Source: CAYUET01 sp964443875 (GTDB lineage Bacteria > Auribacterota > JAFGBW01). From it: 64,000 bases of DNA. The DNA lies in NCBI GenBank assembly GCA_964443875.1, contig CAYUET010000013.1:1-64000 (forward strand), written 5' to 3'. The notes under the pieces are model-generated. The model had not been told where the DNA came from, did no database searches, and saw only the letters and a list, made by a program, of their open reading frames with translations. A program made the position numbers and the translations under genes. Every line of letters begins with the position of its first letter. Within the stretch, counting starts at the first letter, position 1. Below are positions 44,565-54,152 of the stretch, one piece after another.

Positions 44565-47270
44565 TTATCTTGAAACAGAAATATATTTGTAAATCATCCG
44601 GGATAATTCTTCAATTGTAAAAGGCTTGCGGATGAATGCCAAGGCGCCTTCCTGCAGCACGGCATCCAGATCCTGATGATCCGTATAACCCGAAGAAATA
44701 ATAACCCGGACTTTCGGATCAATTTCTTTAAGCTTACCAAAAAGATCACGGCCGCTGATCTGCGGCATAATCATATCCAGAACCACAAGATCGGGTTTCG
44801 GGTTTTCAGTTTTAAAGCACTCCAAAGCGTCCAGTCCGGAGGCAAAAGATTTCACCTGATATCCCAGAACTTCAAGGATCCTCACCGCCGTATTCCGGAC
44901 CATGTCTTCATCTTCCACAATATAAATAAGGCCTTTCCCCTGCAGGATCTCAGGGGCAGAGACGGCCTCAACCTCAGATCCCTCCTCATGAGTCACAGGC
45001 AGATACATTTTAAAAACACTTCCTTTTCCAAGCTCACTGAAAACCAGAATATGGCCTTTATGGCTTTTGATACAGCCGTAAACAGCCGCCAGTCCAAGCC
45101 CGGTTCCCTTTCCTGCCGGTTTTGTCGTAAAATAAGGTTCAAAAAGACGGCGTCTGACCTTCTCCTCCATCCCCTCCCCGTTATCGGAAACGGATAACTG
45201 AAGATAATCCCCGGGGTCCAATTCAAGGGCATGCGTGCTGCAGAATTCGGAATCCAGCGATACAATTTTTGTACTGAAACAGATTTCGCCCCCTTCGGGC
45301 ATGGCATCCCTGGCATTAACCGCCATATTCAGAACGGCACTCTGCAAAAGAACAGTATCCCCTATAAGCGTATCCGGATCCGCATCTAATTTTTTTTTGA
45401 GAGTTATCTTCTTATCAATGCTGCGGGCAAGCAGACGGATCACTTCTTCAATAATGGGATGAACATGGATCCGGTTTCTCCGCATCTGCCCTTTTCTGGA
45501 AAAGGCAAGAAGATGACGGGTCAATTCAGCGGCACGTGTGGCTGCATTTAAAATTTCCTCTGAAAACATATGATTTCTGGAACCGATTTCCAGATTGGCC
45601 CGTAAAAGCTCTGCAGACCCCATAATAGCCGTTAGAATATTATTGAAATCATGAGCGACCCCGCCGGCGAGCTGTCCCAGCACTTCCATACGCTGGGACT
45701 GATGCAGTTTTTCCTGCAGATTCAGCTCCTGGGTAACATCCCTGAAAACCAGAACAATACCCACAAGATTTCCTAATGCGTCAAGAATCGGAGCGGCACT
45801 GTCGGAAACAACATATTTGGTTCCGTTGCGATGAATCAGGGTACATTTACGATCCGTCGTCAAAACAGTTTTGTCCTTGCGTAAAACACGGTCCACCGGG
45901 CTTTCTATTGTATTCCCGTTGTCCAGAGAAAAAAATGTGAACACGTCCTGAAATTTTTTCCCATAAGCTTCCCTGTCCCTCCAGCCCGTTAATTTTTCAG
46001 CAGCAGGATTCATTCTGACAATGCCTCCCGCCTGATCGGTTGCAATCACGGCATCTCCAATAGAATTCAGGGTGATCCTCAAATTTTCCTCATTGGCCCG
46101 CAATTTCGCCTCTGTTTTACGCCTTGAATAAATATTCACGGTTAAGACGGAAGAAAGCAGAATGAGCGCTATAAGAATAATGAAAAAAATCCAGATCCGG
46201 TACTTATACTGTTGATAAAAAGAAACAGGCTGATGAAGCACGACAGCATGAGCAGGATGGGAAGCTGATAAAAGGCTGAAACGTTTTAATGCTTTATACT
46301 CCATCATGATGAGAGGTAAAGGGTCCTTAATCACAGACATGTTTTCAACCGGCTCCCCGTCAAGAATTTTTTTCACCATTTCAGCGGCCACCTGCCCCTG
46401 ACGCTCGCCGGAAAGAAGACTCCCTCCCACAACCCCTCCATTAAAACGGGTCTGATCCATGGTATAAACCGGCACGCGGGAATAGGAGGCAATCAGGGAA
46501 CCGGATTCGGCTGAATCAATGACTTTTCCCTCACTGTCCACATTATAGCCCATCAGTAAAACTGCGGATGTGTCAGGCAAAAGAGAAAGCTCTTTAAAGG
46601 TTTTCTCCATGGACTGGGAAGGAATAAAACGAAAAACAAAACGGTCCTTAAACAGGGGCAGGACAGCCTGTAAGTCATGGAATGTTCCCAGACCGCTTTC
46701 GGTCTGATCATGAAGAACAACAATTTCCTTTACCTGGGGCTGAAGAGAGGAGATAAGAGTCAACGTTCCTTTTGGATCCCATGTTTCCATAACTCCTGTA
46801 ACCCGGGTTCTTCCTTTTATCACCGCTTCCGGAGATCCGTTAAGTCCGCAAAAAACAACGACAGCATCAGGAAAAAGGTTTGGGCGCAGATCAAGGGCCG
46901 TCTGCAAAGCGATATTGTCGGTCGTCAGAACAACCTGAGGATATTTACCTGCAAGTTTTTTCTGCAGCAAATCACAAAAAAGCTTCAAAATTTCAGGATC
47001 AGAATGCCTTTTTGCATCCAGATATTCAATATAAAGATCAACCTGCGAGGCTCCGGTTCTGAAGCCTTCGTAAATTCCCTTCATTTCATTCTCTGTCCAG
47101 GTAAAGCCGGGATGATAAGAATGAAGGACAAGGACGGGAAAAACCTTGTCTTCAGAAAAAAGAAGTGAGCAATTAAAAACGCCTAATAAAAAAAACAGAA
47201 ATAAGCATTGGGCTATCCTGTAAAGGACACACCGCAATGAAAAATTCTGAAAAAATGAAGTCATATCCAT
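44565..47270 (-). CDS. Hybrid sensor histidine kinase with ABC-substrate-binding-like sensor
   Basis: A protein of about 901 residues. A signal/TM segment leads into a periplasmic region matching the ABC_sub_bind-type sensor (VLVLHSYHPGFTWTENEMKGIYEGF, residues about 45-330), then TM2 near 365-385, a PAS domain (TLNSIGDAVIATDQAGGIVRMN), HisKA with phospho-His near 541 in GGVAHDFNNIL, HATPase_c (NMAVNARDAMPEGGEI, DNGEGM, GKGTGLGLAAV) and a C-terminal receiver with Asp near 831 (LVVLDMIMPQ). It would sense an unknown ligand and phosphorylate its own receiver. No separate response regulator gene is adjacent. I start at the ATG at 47270; a GTG is one codon earlier. Confidence 0.93.
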   Translation of the reverse strand: MDMTSFFQNFSLRCVLYRIAQCLFLFFLLGVFNCSLLFSEDKVFPVLVLHSYHPGFTWTENEMKGIYEGFRTGASQVDLYIEYLDAKRHSDPEILKLFCDLLQKKLAGKYPQVVLTTDNIALQTALDLRPNLFPDAVVVFCGLNGSPEAVIKGRTRVTGVMETWDPKGTLTLISSLQPQVKEIVVLHDQTESGLGTFHDLQAVLPLFKDRFVFRFIPSQSMEKTFKELSLLPDTSAVLLMGYNVDSEGKVIDSAESGSLIASYSRVPVYTMDQTRFNGGVVGGSLLSGERQGQVAAEMVKKILDGEPVENMSVIKDPLPLIMMEYKALKRFSLLSASHPAHAVVLHQPVSFYQQYKYRIWIFFIILIALILLSSVLTVNIYSRRKTEAKLRANEENLRITLNSIGDAVIATDQAGGIVRMNPAAEKLTGWRDREAYGKKFQDVFTFFSLDNGNTIESPVDRVLRKDKTVLTTDRKCTLIHRNGTKYVVSDSAAPILDALGNLVGIVLVFRDVTQELNLQEKLHQSQRMEVLGQLAGGVAHDFNNILTAIMGSAELLRANLEIGSRNHMFSEEILNAATRAAELTRHLLAFSRKGQMRRNRIHVHPIIEEVIRLLARSIDKKITLKKKLDADPDTLIGDTVLLQSAVLNMAVNARDAMPEGGEICFSTKIVSLDSEFCSTHALELDPGDYLQLSVSDNGEGMEEKVRRRLFEPYFTTKPAGKGTGLGLAAVYGCIKSHKGHILVFSELGKGSVFKMYLPVTHEEGSEVEAVSAPEILQGKGLIYIVEDEDMVRNTAVRILEVLGYQVKSFASGLDALECFKTENPKPDLVVLDMIMPQISGRDLFGKLKEIDPKVRVIISSGYTDHQDLDAVLQEGALAFIRKPFTIEELSRMIYKYISVSR

Positions 47271-47391
47271 CACTTAATAAGTAAAAGGGTGCAAGGATTC
47301 CACATCTGAATTTTAAATAAATTTATTATTCTTGCCCGACAAAGTAAAGTTAAACGTTCAACAATTCTTCCCCAAATTTTTCAAAAAATAA

Positions 47392-47410
47392 CATAAATCA
47401 GGGATTTATG
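47392..47410. promoter_or_regulatory. Perfect 19-bp inverted repeat upstream of metH
   Basis: CATAAATC-AGG-GATTTATG is a perfect dyad with 8-bp arms, 64 bp before the metH start. Candidate operator or RNA hairpin in the divergent region shared with the histidine kinase. I do not recognise a cobalamin or SAM riboswitch here. Confidence 0.5.
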
Positions 47411-47473
47411 CTTGCCTCCCCATTTCATTTAATTATATTAACTCCATTCAATATCAGAACAAAGGAAAACGAC

Positions 47474-50400
47474 ATGACTATCTCTTCATCTGCAGAACAA
47501 ACCTTACAGAATCTCCTTAAGCAACGCATTCTGATCCTGGATGGGGCCATGGGGACCATGATTCAGACTTACAAACTTACAGAACAGGACTACCGGGGAA
47601 AACAGTTTGCCTCCCACCCGGCAGAACTTAAAGGGCTTAATGACCTCCTTTGTCTTACCCGGCCTGAAATCATATCCGCCATTCACCAGGCCTTTTTAAA
47701 TGCCGGTGCCGACATCATTGAAACCAATTCCTTCAATGCCACCAAGGCCTCCATGGGGCATTACAAGATGGAAGCCAAAGCCTATGAAATCAACAAAGCC
47801 GCTGCAGGACTCGCCCGGAAAGCCGCTGACGTTTTCACCCTTAAGACTCCCCTGAAGCCCCGTTTTGTCGCAGGGGCCATGGGGCCCACCTCCCTTTCCC
47901 TCTCCATTGCCCAGAATACAAATGACCCGGCCTACCGGGCTTCAACTTTCGATGAATTGGCCGAAGGATATACGGAACAAATCCGCGGGCTAATTGACGG
48001 CGGAGTGGACATGCTCCTCATTGAAACCGTTTTCGATACGCTTAACTGCAAAGCGGCACTTTACGCTGTGCAAACCTATTTTGAAAACCATTCCATCAAA
48101 GTCCCGGTCCTGGTCTCCGCAACCATCAATAAAGACGGACGCCTGCTTTCCGGTCAGACCATTGAAGCTTTTTATAATTCGATTGCCCATGCCTCCCCTT
48201 TTGCCGTGGGTCTAAACTGCGCTTTGGGAAGTGAGCAAATGCTTCCCTTTATCCGCGAATTATCTGAAATTTCCCCTTTTCCCGTCCTCTGCTATCCAAA
48301 TGCCGGGCTCCCCAACCAGTTCGGCGGCTATGACCAGACCCCGGACAAAATGGCGGAAGACATTAAAGCCATTGCACTCAATGGCTTTGTGAACATCCTT
48401 GGCGGATGCTGCGGCACAACCCCGGCTCACATTGAAGCCATTGCAAAAAGTTCAGCAGATCTTACTCCCCGAAAAATCACACCCAAACCCTCCATGGCCC
48501 GGCTTTCGGGTCTTAATGCCCTCAACATCAAACCTGACACCGGGTTCATCAATATCGGAGAAAGAGCCAATGTCATGGGATCACGGCAATTTGCCAAAGC
48601 CATTATCAACAAGGATTACGAAACTGCACTTCAGATGGCAAAAGAACAGATCGATAACGGCGCCCAGATCATCGACGTCAATATGGACGAGGGCATGCTG
48701 GATTCCAAAGAAGCCATGACAACCTTTTTGAATCATGTAGGTGCAGAATCCGAAATCTCCAAAGTACCCATCATGGTGGACTCCTCAGACTGGAAAGTGA
48801 TCGAGGCCGGACTCAAATGCGTCCAGGGAAAAGGGATCGTCAACTCCATAAGCCTAAAGGAAGGAGTCTCTCTTTTTACAGAAAAAGCCCGTTTTATCCG
48901 TAAAATGGGAGCTGCAGCCGTTGTCATGGCCTTTGACGAAAAAGGGCAGGCCGATACCCTTGAAAGAAAAGTGGAAATCGCCTCCCGCTCCTATGAAATT
49001 CTGACCCAGGAAGTTCATTTTCCTGCTGAAGACATCATCTTTGATCTGAATGTTTTTGCCGTGGCCACGGGCATGGAAGAGCATGCCAACTATGCGGTTC
49101 ATTTCATCAAGGCAGCAAGAATCCTCAAACAGAAATATCCGAAAGTCCACATCAGCGGAGGCATCAGCAATCTTTCCTTTTCATTCCGCGGGAACAACCC
49201 CGTCCGTGAAGCCATGCACTCGGTCTTTCTCTATCACGCCATTCCCGCAGGCATGGATCTGGGGATCGTCAATCCCGGACAGATACCTGTTTATGAACAG
49301 ATTCCTGAGGATTTAAGAATCCTTGTGGAAGAGGTTATTCTTAACAAGAATCCCGAAGCCACTGAAAAGCTTGTGGAATTTGCCCAGTCGCTCACGGGAA
49401 CAGAAAAATCAAAAGCCGCTGCTGAAGAATGGCGTTCCCTTTCTTTTGAAAAGCGCCTGGAGTACTCCCTTGTCAAAGGGATCACCAAATATCTGGAACA
49501 GGACCTTGAAGAGGCACGCAAAGCCCTGCCTAAAACCATCAGCATTATCGAAGGCCCTCTCATGGACGGCATGAATCATGTGGGCATGCTTTTCGGAGCA
49601 GGACAGATGTTCCTGCCTCAGGTCATTAAAAGCGCCCGTGTAATGAAAAAAGCGGTCTCTCTTCTGACCCCCTGGATAGAATTAGAGAAAAAAGCCTCAG
49701 GAAGCCTGATTCAGGCCGCCGGAAAAATGGTCATCGCCACGGTAAAAGGCGATGTTCACGATATCGGAAAAAACATCGTGGAAGTGGTTCTTTCCTGCAA
49801 TAATTACGAAGTCATCAACCTGGGAGAAATGGTTCCCTGCGAAAAAATAATCGATACGGCCCTCCGTGAAAAAGCCGATTTACTGGGCTTAAGCGGGCTT
49901 ATCACCCCTTCGCTTGAAGAAATGGTCTTTGTGGCGAAGGAAATGAAAAAACGGGGCATGACAATCCCTCTTCTGATCGGCGGAGCCACTACTTCTGACA
50001 TGCATACGGCTGTCAAAATCCAGACAGAATATGAACATGTGATTCATGTCAAAGATGCTTCAGAAGCCGTGACTATTGCTTCTGCCCTGATGCACCCGGA
50101 AAGTAAAACAAAACTCCTGGCTCAGGTTAGAGAAAAATACTCAAGGCTTAAAAAGGACCATCTGAAAAAAAATGCAGAAGCCTCTTTTCTTTCTTATGAA
50201 GACGCACTTAAAAATAAATTTCAAACAGACTGGAACCTGCACATTCCGGCAAAACCCCGAAACCCCGGAATACATGTTTTCAAGGATTTCCCCCTTAAGG
50301 AGGTGGAATCCAAAATCGACTGGACACAATTTTTTATTTCCTGGGGAATCAAAGGCAAATATCCCGAGCTCCTTAAAGATGCGCAAAAAGGGGAAGAGGC

Positions 50401-51127
50401 CCGAAAATTACTGAAAAATGCCAAAACAATGATTCGTGATATTGAAAAAAACAAAGGACTGACCCTCAACGGCGTCATTGGCTTTTTTGAAGCGAATTCC
50501 TCGCAGGACGATATTCTTATTTATGAAAAGGGCTCTTCAGCGCCTAAAGCGATCCTTCATACCTTAAGACAGCAAATGAAGCACCCGGATAAAATCCCAA
50601 ACTATGCTCTTTCAGATTTCATCTGCCCTCTGGAATACAACAAAAAAGACACTCTGGGGTTGTTTGTTTTGTCTGCGCTTCCCACTGAGCATTCCCCTTA
50701 TGCGCAGTTTGAAGCCGAAGGGGATAAATACAAAAGCCTAATGTTCAAATTCCTGGCCAATACCCTTTCAGAAGCTTTCGCTGAAGCCCTGCATGAAAAA
50801 GTGGCCATGGAGCTCTGGGGATACACGGCTGATCCCGAACAAAAAGGCATACGCCCGGCTCCTGGATATCCGGCCTGTCCGGACCATTCTGAAAAGAAAA
50901 CCCTTTTTTCCCTTCTGGATGCCACAGCCAAAACAGGCATCAGGCTCACCGAAACCTTCATGATGAACCCGGAATCCTCCATCTGCGGGGTTTACTATGC
51001 GCACCCGGAAGCCCGTTATTTTGCCGTTGGAAAAATTGCCATAGACCAGGCAAGAAACTATTCCCAGCGTAAAAAAATTCCAATGGAAGAGCTGAAAAAA
51101 TACTTTCCCGCCGGTATTGCGGAATAA
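47474..51127 (+). CDS. metH: Cobalamin-dependent methionine synthase, full length
   Basis: A protein of about 1217 residues with all four modules. The homocysteine domain (LDGAMGTMIQ) has the zinc motif GGCCGTT near 312, the pterin domain (NIGERANVMGSRQFAKAI) carries the folate site, the B12-binding module has DVHDIGKN with the cobalt-ligating His near 760, and the C-terminal activation domain (LANTLSEAFAEALHEKV through RPAPGYPACPDH) allows SAM-dependent reactivation. It transfers methyl from methyltetrahydrofolate to homocysteine. I start at 47474, with AAAGGA 7 nt upstream, instead of an earlier ATG that adds 22 odd residues. Confidence 0.96.
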   Translation: MTISSSAEQTLQNLLKQRILILDGAMGTMIQTYKLTEQDYRGKQFASHPAELKGLNDLLCLTRPEIISAIHQAFLNAGADIIETNSFNATKASMGHYKMEAKAYEINKAAAGLARKAADVFTLKTPLKPRFVAGAMGPTSLSLSIAQNTNDPAYRASTFDELAEGYTEQIRGLIDGGVDMLLIETVFDTLNCKAALYAVQTYFENHSIKVPVLVSATINKDGRLLSGQTIEAFYNSIAHASPFAVGLNCALGSEQMLPFIRELSEISPFPVLCYPNAGLPNQFGGYDQTPDKMAEDIKAIALNGFVNILGGCCGTTPAHIEAIAKSSADLTPRKITPKPSMARLSGLNALNIKPDTGFINIGERANVMGSRQFAKAIINKDYETALQMAKEQIDNGAQIIDVNMDEGMLDSKEAMTTFLNHVGAESEISKVPIMVDSSDWKVIEAGLKCVQGKGIVNSISLKEGVSLFTEKARFIRKMGAAAVVMAFDEKGQADTLERKVEIASRSYEILTQEVHFPAEDIIFDLNVFAVATGMEEHANYAVHFIKAARILKQKYPKVHISGGISNLSFSFRGNNPVREAMHSVFLYHAIPAGMDLGIVNPGQIPVYEQIPEDLRILVEEVILNKNPEATEKLVEFAQSLTGTEKSKAAAEEWRSLSFEKRLEYSLVKGITKYLEQDLEEARKALPKTISIIEGPLMDGMNHVGMLFGAGQMFLPQVIKSARVMKKAVSLLTPWIELEKKASGSLIQAAGKMVIATVKGDVHDIGKNIVEVVLSCNNYEVINLGEMVPCEKIIDTALREKADLLGLSGLITPSLEEMVFVAKEMKKRGMTIPLLIGGATTSDMHTAVKIQTEYEHVIHVKDASEAVTIASALMHPESKTKLLAQVREKYSRLKKDHLKKNAEASFLSYEDALKNKFQTDWNLHIPAKPRNPGIHVFKDFPLKEVESKIDWTQFFISWGIKGKYPELLKDAQKGEEARKLLKNAKTMIRDIEKNKGLTLNGVIGFFEANSSQDDILIYEKGSSAPKAILHTLRQQMKHPDKIPNYALSDFICPLEYNKKDTLGLFVLSALPTEHSPYAQFEAEGDKYKSLMFKFLANTLSEAFAEALHEKVAMELWGYTADPEQKGIRPAPGYPACPDHSEKKTLFSLLDATAKTGIRLTETFMMNPESSICGVYYAHPEARYFAVGKIAIDQARNYSQRKKIPMEELKKYFPAGIAE

Positions 51128-51141
51128 GAACTCCTGCCGGT

Positions 51142-52581
51142 TTATTTTCCAGCCCGGCTGAAGTCCAGATCCAAAGGATTGAATTTTTTCTGAGCAAAAT
51201 ATTTCCAGGAGGTGCTGACCGCGCTTAAAACCCATTTGCCCTCTTTTCCCCGGGCAATAGGCCACCAGTCAAAAAAGGCATACGCCACATCCTCTCCTTG
51301 AAGATTCAGGGATGTGTAAGGCAGGGATTGATTGGGGAAGTTCAGTTCTTCTGAAAACCGGGTTATCTCCCTGAGGAAATAATCCGCCTTTTTCATACAG
51401 GAATCCACTGCGGAAAAATCAGATTTTCCCGAATAATATCGGGCCAGAAAGGAATACAAAACGATCATCTGTCCGGTTCCTTCAAACCAGATGCAGGGCT
51501 CTTTCCTTCTTTTTGAATATCCTCTTTTGTCTGTAAAATCAAACCCCTCATAGGTTTTTCCCTCTACGGTAACTTTCACTCTGAAGGAGTCCTCCGCCCT
51601 CTGAAGCATCCTCAAGGGATCAATCCCTGATTTCTCGAGCCACTGCGGCCCCAGGGATGCCATCCCCCAGCTTACGGTATCAAGCGCTCCTATGGAATCT
51701 TCTCCCTGGAGATTAATCCCGCGGAGAAACATTCCTGTTTCAGGTTTATAAGCCGCCTTCAGCCATCGCAGGACAGAGTCGGTTTCCTTCCGGATCATTT
51801 CTAACGATACTTTCTTTTCCTGAAAAATTTCACGGATGAAAAAGTCGTCGGTGCTGATTATTTTTTTCATATGTTTCAGGAAGGCATAGTAATCGATGTT
51901 ATGCTCGGTGCAGAAAATCCTTTCCCAGGAAAGCCCCCAGCCATACCCCATGGAAATGCCGCCCGCAGAGCCGTCAGGCATAGTGTAGTGCCTGAGCTCA
52001 GCGCACCATTTAAAAATATCACACAGAAATGAAATGTAGCGCCTTGAACCTGTTTCCGCATAATAATGCTGGCAGGCGAGCCCCACCCATAAAACCGGCC
52101 CGGCATGGATCCTGGACCCGTCTATACCTATGATTAAGAAGTTCCTTTTTCCCGAGGGAGTCAGGTAATAATAGTCATATTGCTGATTGAGATAGGAATT
52201 ATAAAGCCCGGTCAGGCCGTTTTTCTTTATCCCGAAATTATCCGAAAAATCGTCCAGAATGGACTCCGCCCGCTTATAATCCTTCATCAGAATACAGGCC
52301 ATGGAAACGATCCCCATGTCATAGGTGAAGGACTGATTACCCAGGTAGTCGCCGTCTGTTTTCATGACCTCTTCCCGCCCATGAAGGGTGTCATCCAGAA
52401 AAGAAGAAGTATTAAGAAAGCTCTGAAGCAGGGATGTTTTCCCTGCGTGCGCCGATTCATAAAACTGCATGAGGGCCTTTTCAGCCGTTTTGAAATCCTC
52501 GTCCTGCCCGACGGCATGAAAATTCAGCAATAAGGCAAGGAATGCGCAGAAAAAAACTTTTTTGCGGATGTTTTTATTCAT
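51142..52581 (-). CDS. Secreted alpha-toroid protein, possible glycoside hydrolase
   Basis: A protein of about 479 residues with a signal peptide (MNKNIRKKVFFCAFLALLLNF...). The mature part is helical with repeated motifs such as FTYDMGIVSMACILMKDYKRAE, NFLIIGIDGSRIHAGPVLWVGLAC and WGMASLGPQW, which resemble (alpha/alpha)6 toroid enzymes such as GH8/GH88-like. No catalytic set can be assigned firmly. I start at 52581; the ATG overlaps the last bases of the previous gene by 8 bp, showing coupling. It ends the operon of two paralogous jelly-roll proteins, so a shared polysaccharide substrate is likely. Confidence 0.6.
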   Translation of the reverse strand: MNKNIRKKVFFCAFLALLLNFHAVGQDEDFKTAEKALMQFYESAHAGKTSLLQSFLNTSSFLDDTLHGREEVMKTDGDYLGNQSFTYDMGIVSMACILMKDYKRAESILDDFSDNFGIKKNGLTGLYNSYLNQQYDYYYLTPSGKRNFLIIGIDGSRIHAGPVLWVGLACQHYYAETGSRRYISFLCDIFKWCAELRHYTMPDGSAGGISMGYGWGLSWERIFCTEHNIDYYAFLKHMKKIISTDDFFIREIFQEKKVSLEMIRKETDSVLRWLKAAYKPETGMFLRGINLQGEDSIGALDTVSWGMASLGPQWLEKSGIDPLRMLQRAEDSFRVKVTVEGKTYEGFDFTDKRGYSKRRKEPCIWFEGTGQMIVLYSFLARYYSGKSDFSAVDSCMKKADYFLREITRFSEELNFPNQSLPYTSLNLQGEDVAYAFFDWWPIARGKEGKWVLSAVSTSWKYFAQKKFNPLDLDFSRAGK

Positions 52582-53179
52582 ACCTGAGCTCATCCAGATA
52601 AAATTCCAGGCCGTAGTAATTGCGGTCATGCTGAATGCTGAAGCTGAATCCGCCGATGATCCTGCTCATATCGGATTTGGAAAGGTCAATGGCATACTCC
52701 TGCCATTGGGAAGTCAGGACAACCTCGTCGAGCTTTACAAAACCCGTATCTCCATACTCTCCGTTCACCCCGCCGACGGCAAAGCTTAATTTTTCCCCTC
52801 CTTTTCTCCCTTTTGCATAAAAAAGAAAACGTTTTGCACTTCTCAGATCATATCCGGAATCCGGGATAAATCCCCAGTTATTGGGCGGATAGAGCCAGTA
52901 CAAACCCGCCCAGGAAGATTCCTTAGCCGGGGTATAACGGATAAAAATACAGCTTTCTCCCTTTGCGGGGAGCTCCCTGCAGTTCTCAACCAGGCTGATA
53001 TCCTGAAAATCCCCCATTTTCCCCACAGGATAAAAATGATGCCTGCCGATCTGCCCGAAATCACTGTATAAATACAAGGGCAGGGCTTGATGTATCACCT
53101 CAGAAAGCCCCAAACGGGCACATAATAAAAGAGTGATCAGTATAAGGCCCGCGATTTCTCTTTTCCCTTTTCCATTCAT
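52574..53179 (-). CDS. Secreted carbohydrate-binding-like jelly-roll protein (paralogue 2)
   Basis: A protein of about 201 residues with a signal peptide (IAGLILITLLLCARLGLS). The mature part is beta-rich, with SSWAGLYWLYPPNNWG, GYDLRSAKRFLFYAKG, and WQEYAIDLSKSDMSRIIGGFSFS, a layout that resembles CBM-type jelly rolls binding glycans. It aligns with the gene just upstream over its full length (SWAG-x-YW, GYDL-x-x-AK, GG-F), so the pair is a tandem duplication. AAGGA lies 9 nt before the chosen ATG at 53179. The toroid gene starts inside its last codons. Function is inferred only. Confidence 0.65.
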   Translation of the reverse strand: MNGKGKREIAGLILITLLLCARLGLSEVIHQALPLYLYSDFGQIGRHHFYPVGKMGDFQDISLVENCRELPAKGESCIFIRYTPAKESSWAGLYWLYPPNNWGFIPDSGYDLRSAKRFLFYAKGRKGGEKLSFAVGGVNGEYGDTGFVKLDEVVLTSQWQEYAIDLSKSDMSRIIGGFSFSIQHDRNYYGLEFYLDELRYE

Positions 53180-53202
53180 GCTCACAAATCCTTTTCCCGG
53201 GC

Positions 53203-53811
53203 TTAATTGATCCATATATCATCCAGATAAAAAACAACTTCGCTCGTCTTCTGCCCTTCCAGTTTTGCAACCCAGCAGAACCCTCCGTTGACATGGCGCC
53301 TGTCCGCATCTGAAAAATCGAGCTCATATTTTTTCCATTCACGGGTCAGCTTAATAGAGTTTAAATGCACCTCCATCGTGTCCGGAAAAACCCCGTAAAT
53401 TCCACCCGCCTTAAATTCAATTATTTCCTTTCCTGTCTTCCCCCGGGCCCAGAAACTAATGGATTTTGCTTTTGACAGATCATAGCCTCCGTCAATATTC
53501 CCCCAGTTGGCGGCCGGAAACTGCCAGTAAACGCCGGCCCAGCTATGGATCTTCATTCCCCGGGTATCATAAATCCATTTCATGCACGTCTCGCCGGATC
53601 TGGGGTTTTCCCTGCAATCTTCAACCATTTGAACGGAAGCGGAATCCCCCATCCACCCTGCCGGCACATACGATTCCTGAAAAGTACCGGAATCGGTATA
53701 GATAGCAGAAGGCACTTCCAGAGGCATCGGCATTGCCGTGCTAAATTTCACAATCATGCAATACAACAGCCACATGACAATATTTCTGATGATCCTTTGT
53801 CCGTATTTCAT
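53203..53811 (-). CDS. Secreted carbohydrate-binding-like jelly-roll protein (paralogue 1)
   Basis: A protein of about 202 residues. The start MKYGQRIIRNIV at 53811 has AAAGGAG 6 nt upstream, and a signal peptide follows (IVMWLLYCMIVKFSTA). The mature jelly-roll-like part carries SWAGVYWQFPAANWG, GYDLSKAKSISFWARG and WKKYELDFSDADRRHVNGGFCW. It shares clear similarity with the next gene, and both lack a catalytic signature. They head a three-gene operon with the toroid protein. Binding of a surface or environmental glycan is plausible. Confidence 0.65.
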   Translation of the reverse strand: MKYGQRIIRNIVMWLLYCMIVKFSTAMPMPLEVPSAIYTDSGTFQESYVPAGWMGDSASVQMVEDCRENPRSGETCMKWIYDTRGMKIHSWAGVYWQFPAANWGNIDGGYDLSKAKSISFWARGKTGKEIIEFKAGGIYGVFPDTMEVHLNSIKLTREWKKYELDFSDADRRHVNGGFCWVAKLEGQKTSEVVFYLDDIWIN

Positions 53812-54152
53812 TTTATACTCCTTTCTGTTTGATCTGTTTTTGAAAACAAGGTCATTATCCACAGGATTATTCAAAAATGATAAGGGAAGTATTAGTGTTG
53901 GATGAATACTTTCATCAAAAATGATTAGACTGGTAAAAAAAATAAAAGGCCGGGACTCAAAAATAAATGCTAAAAACAGAAAAATTCATATCCGGGAACT
54001 GAGAGGAATAACGGCAGATCTCTTAATTTGAAAGGAGAAAATGGGAATTTCAAGGCCCGGTCTGAACTTTATCCACGAACCGTCCGCCCCTTCACTTACA
54101 GGCTGAACACCGGGATCAGGAGCTGAAAAAAATAATCAGGCTCAGCTTACGC
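53812..54152. other. Intergenic region, AGCS gene to jelly-roll operon
   Basis: It should hold the promoter of the jelly-roll operon. A 21-codon frame at 54041-54106 on the plus strand has an ideal AAAGGAG but no other support. No clear terminator follows the AGCS gene, only a short run of A/T near 54128. Confidence 0.4.

Noticed and set aside
47274..47473. Cobalamin or SAM riboswitch before metH
   Set aside because: No B12-box or SAM-I core pattern is visible by eye in the 200 bp; only a simple dyad was found.
54041..54106. 21-codon plus-strand frame with an ideal Shine-Dalgarno (AAAGGAG, ATG)
   Set aside because: No promoter, no recognisable peptide and no regulated gene downstream on that strand; a chance ribosome site is likely.
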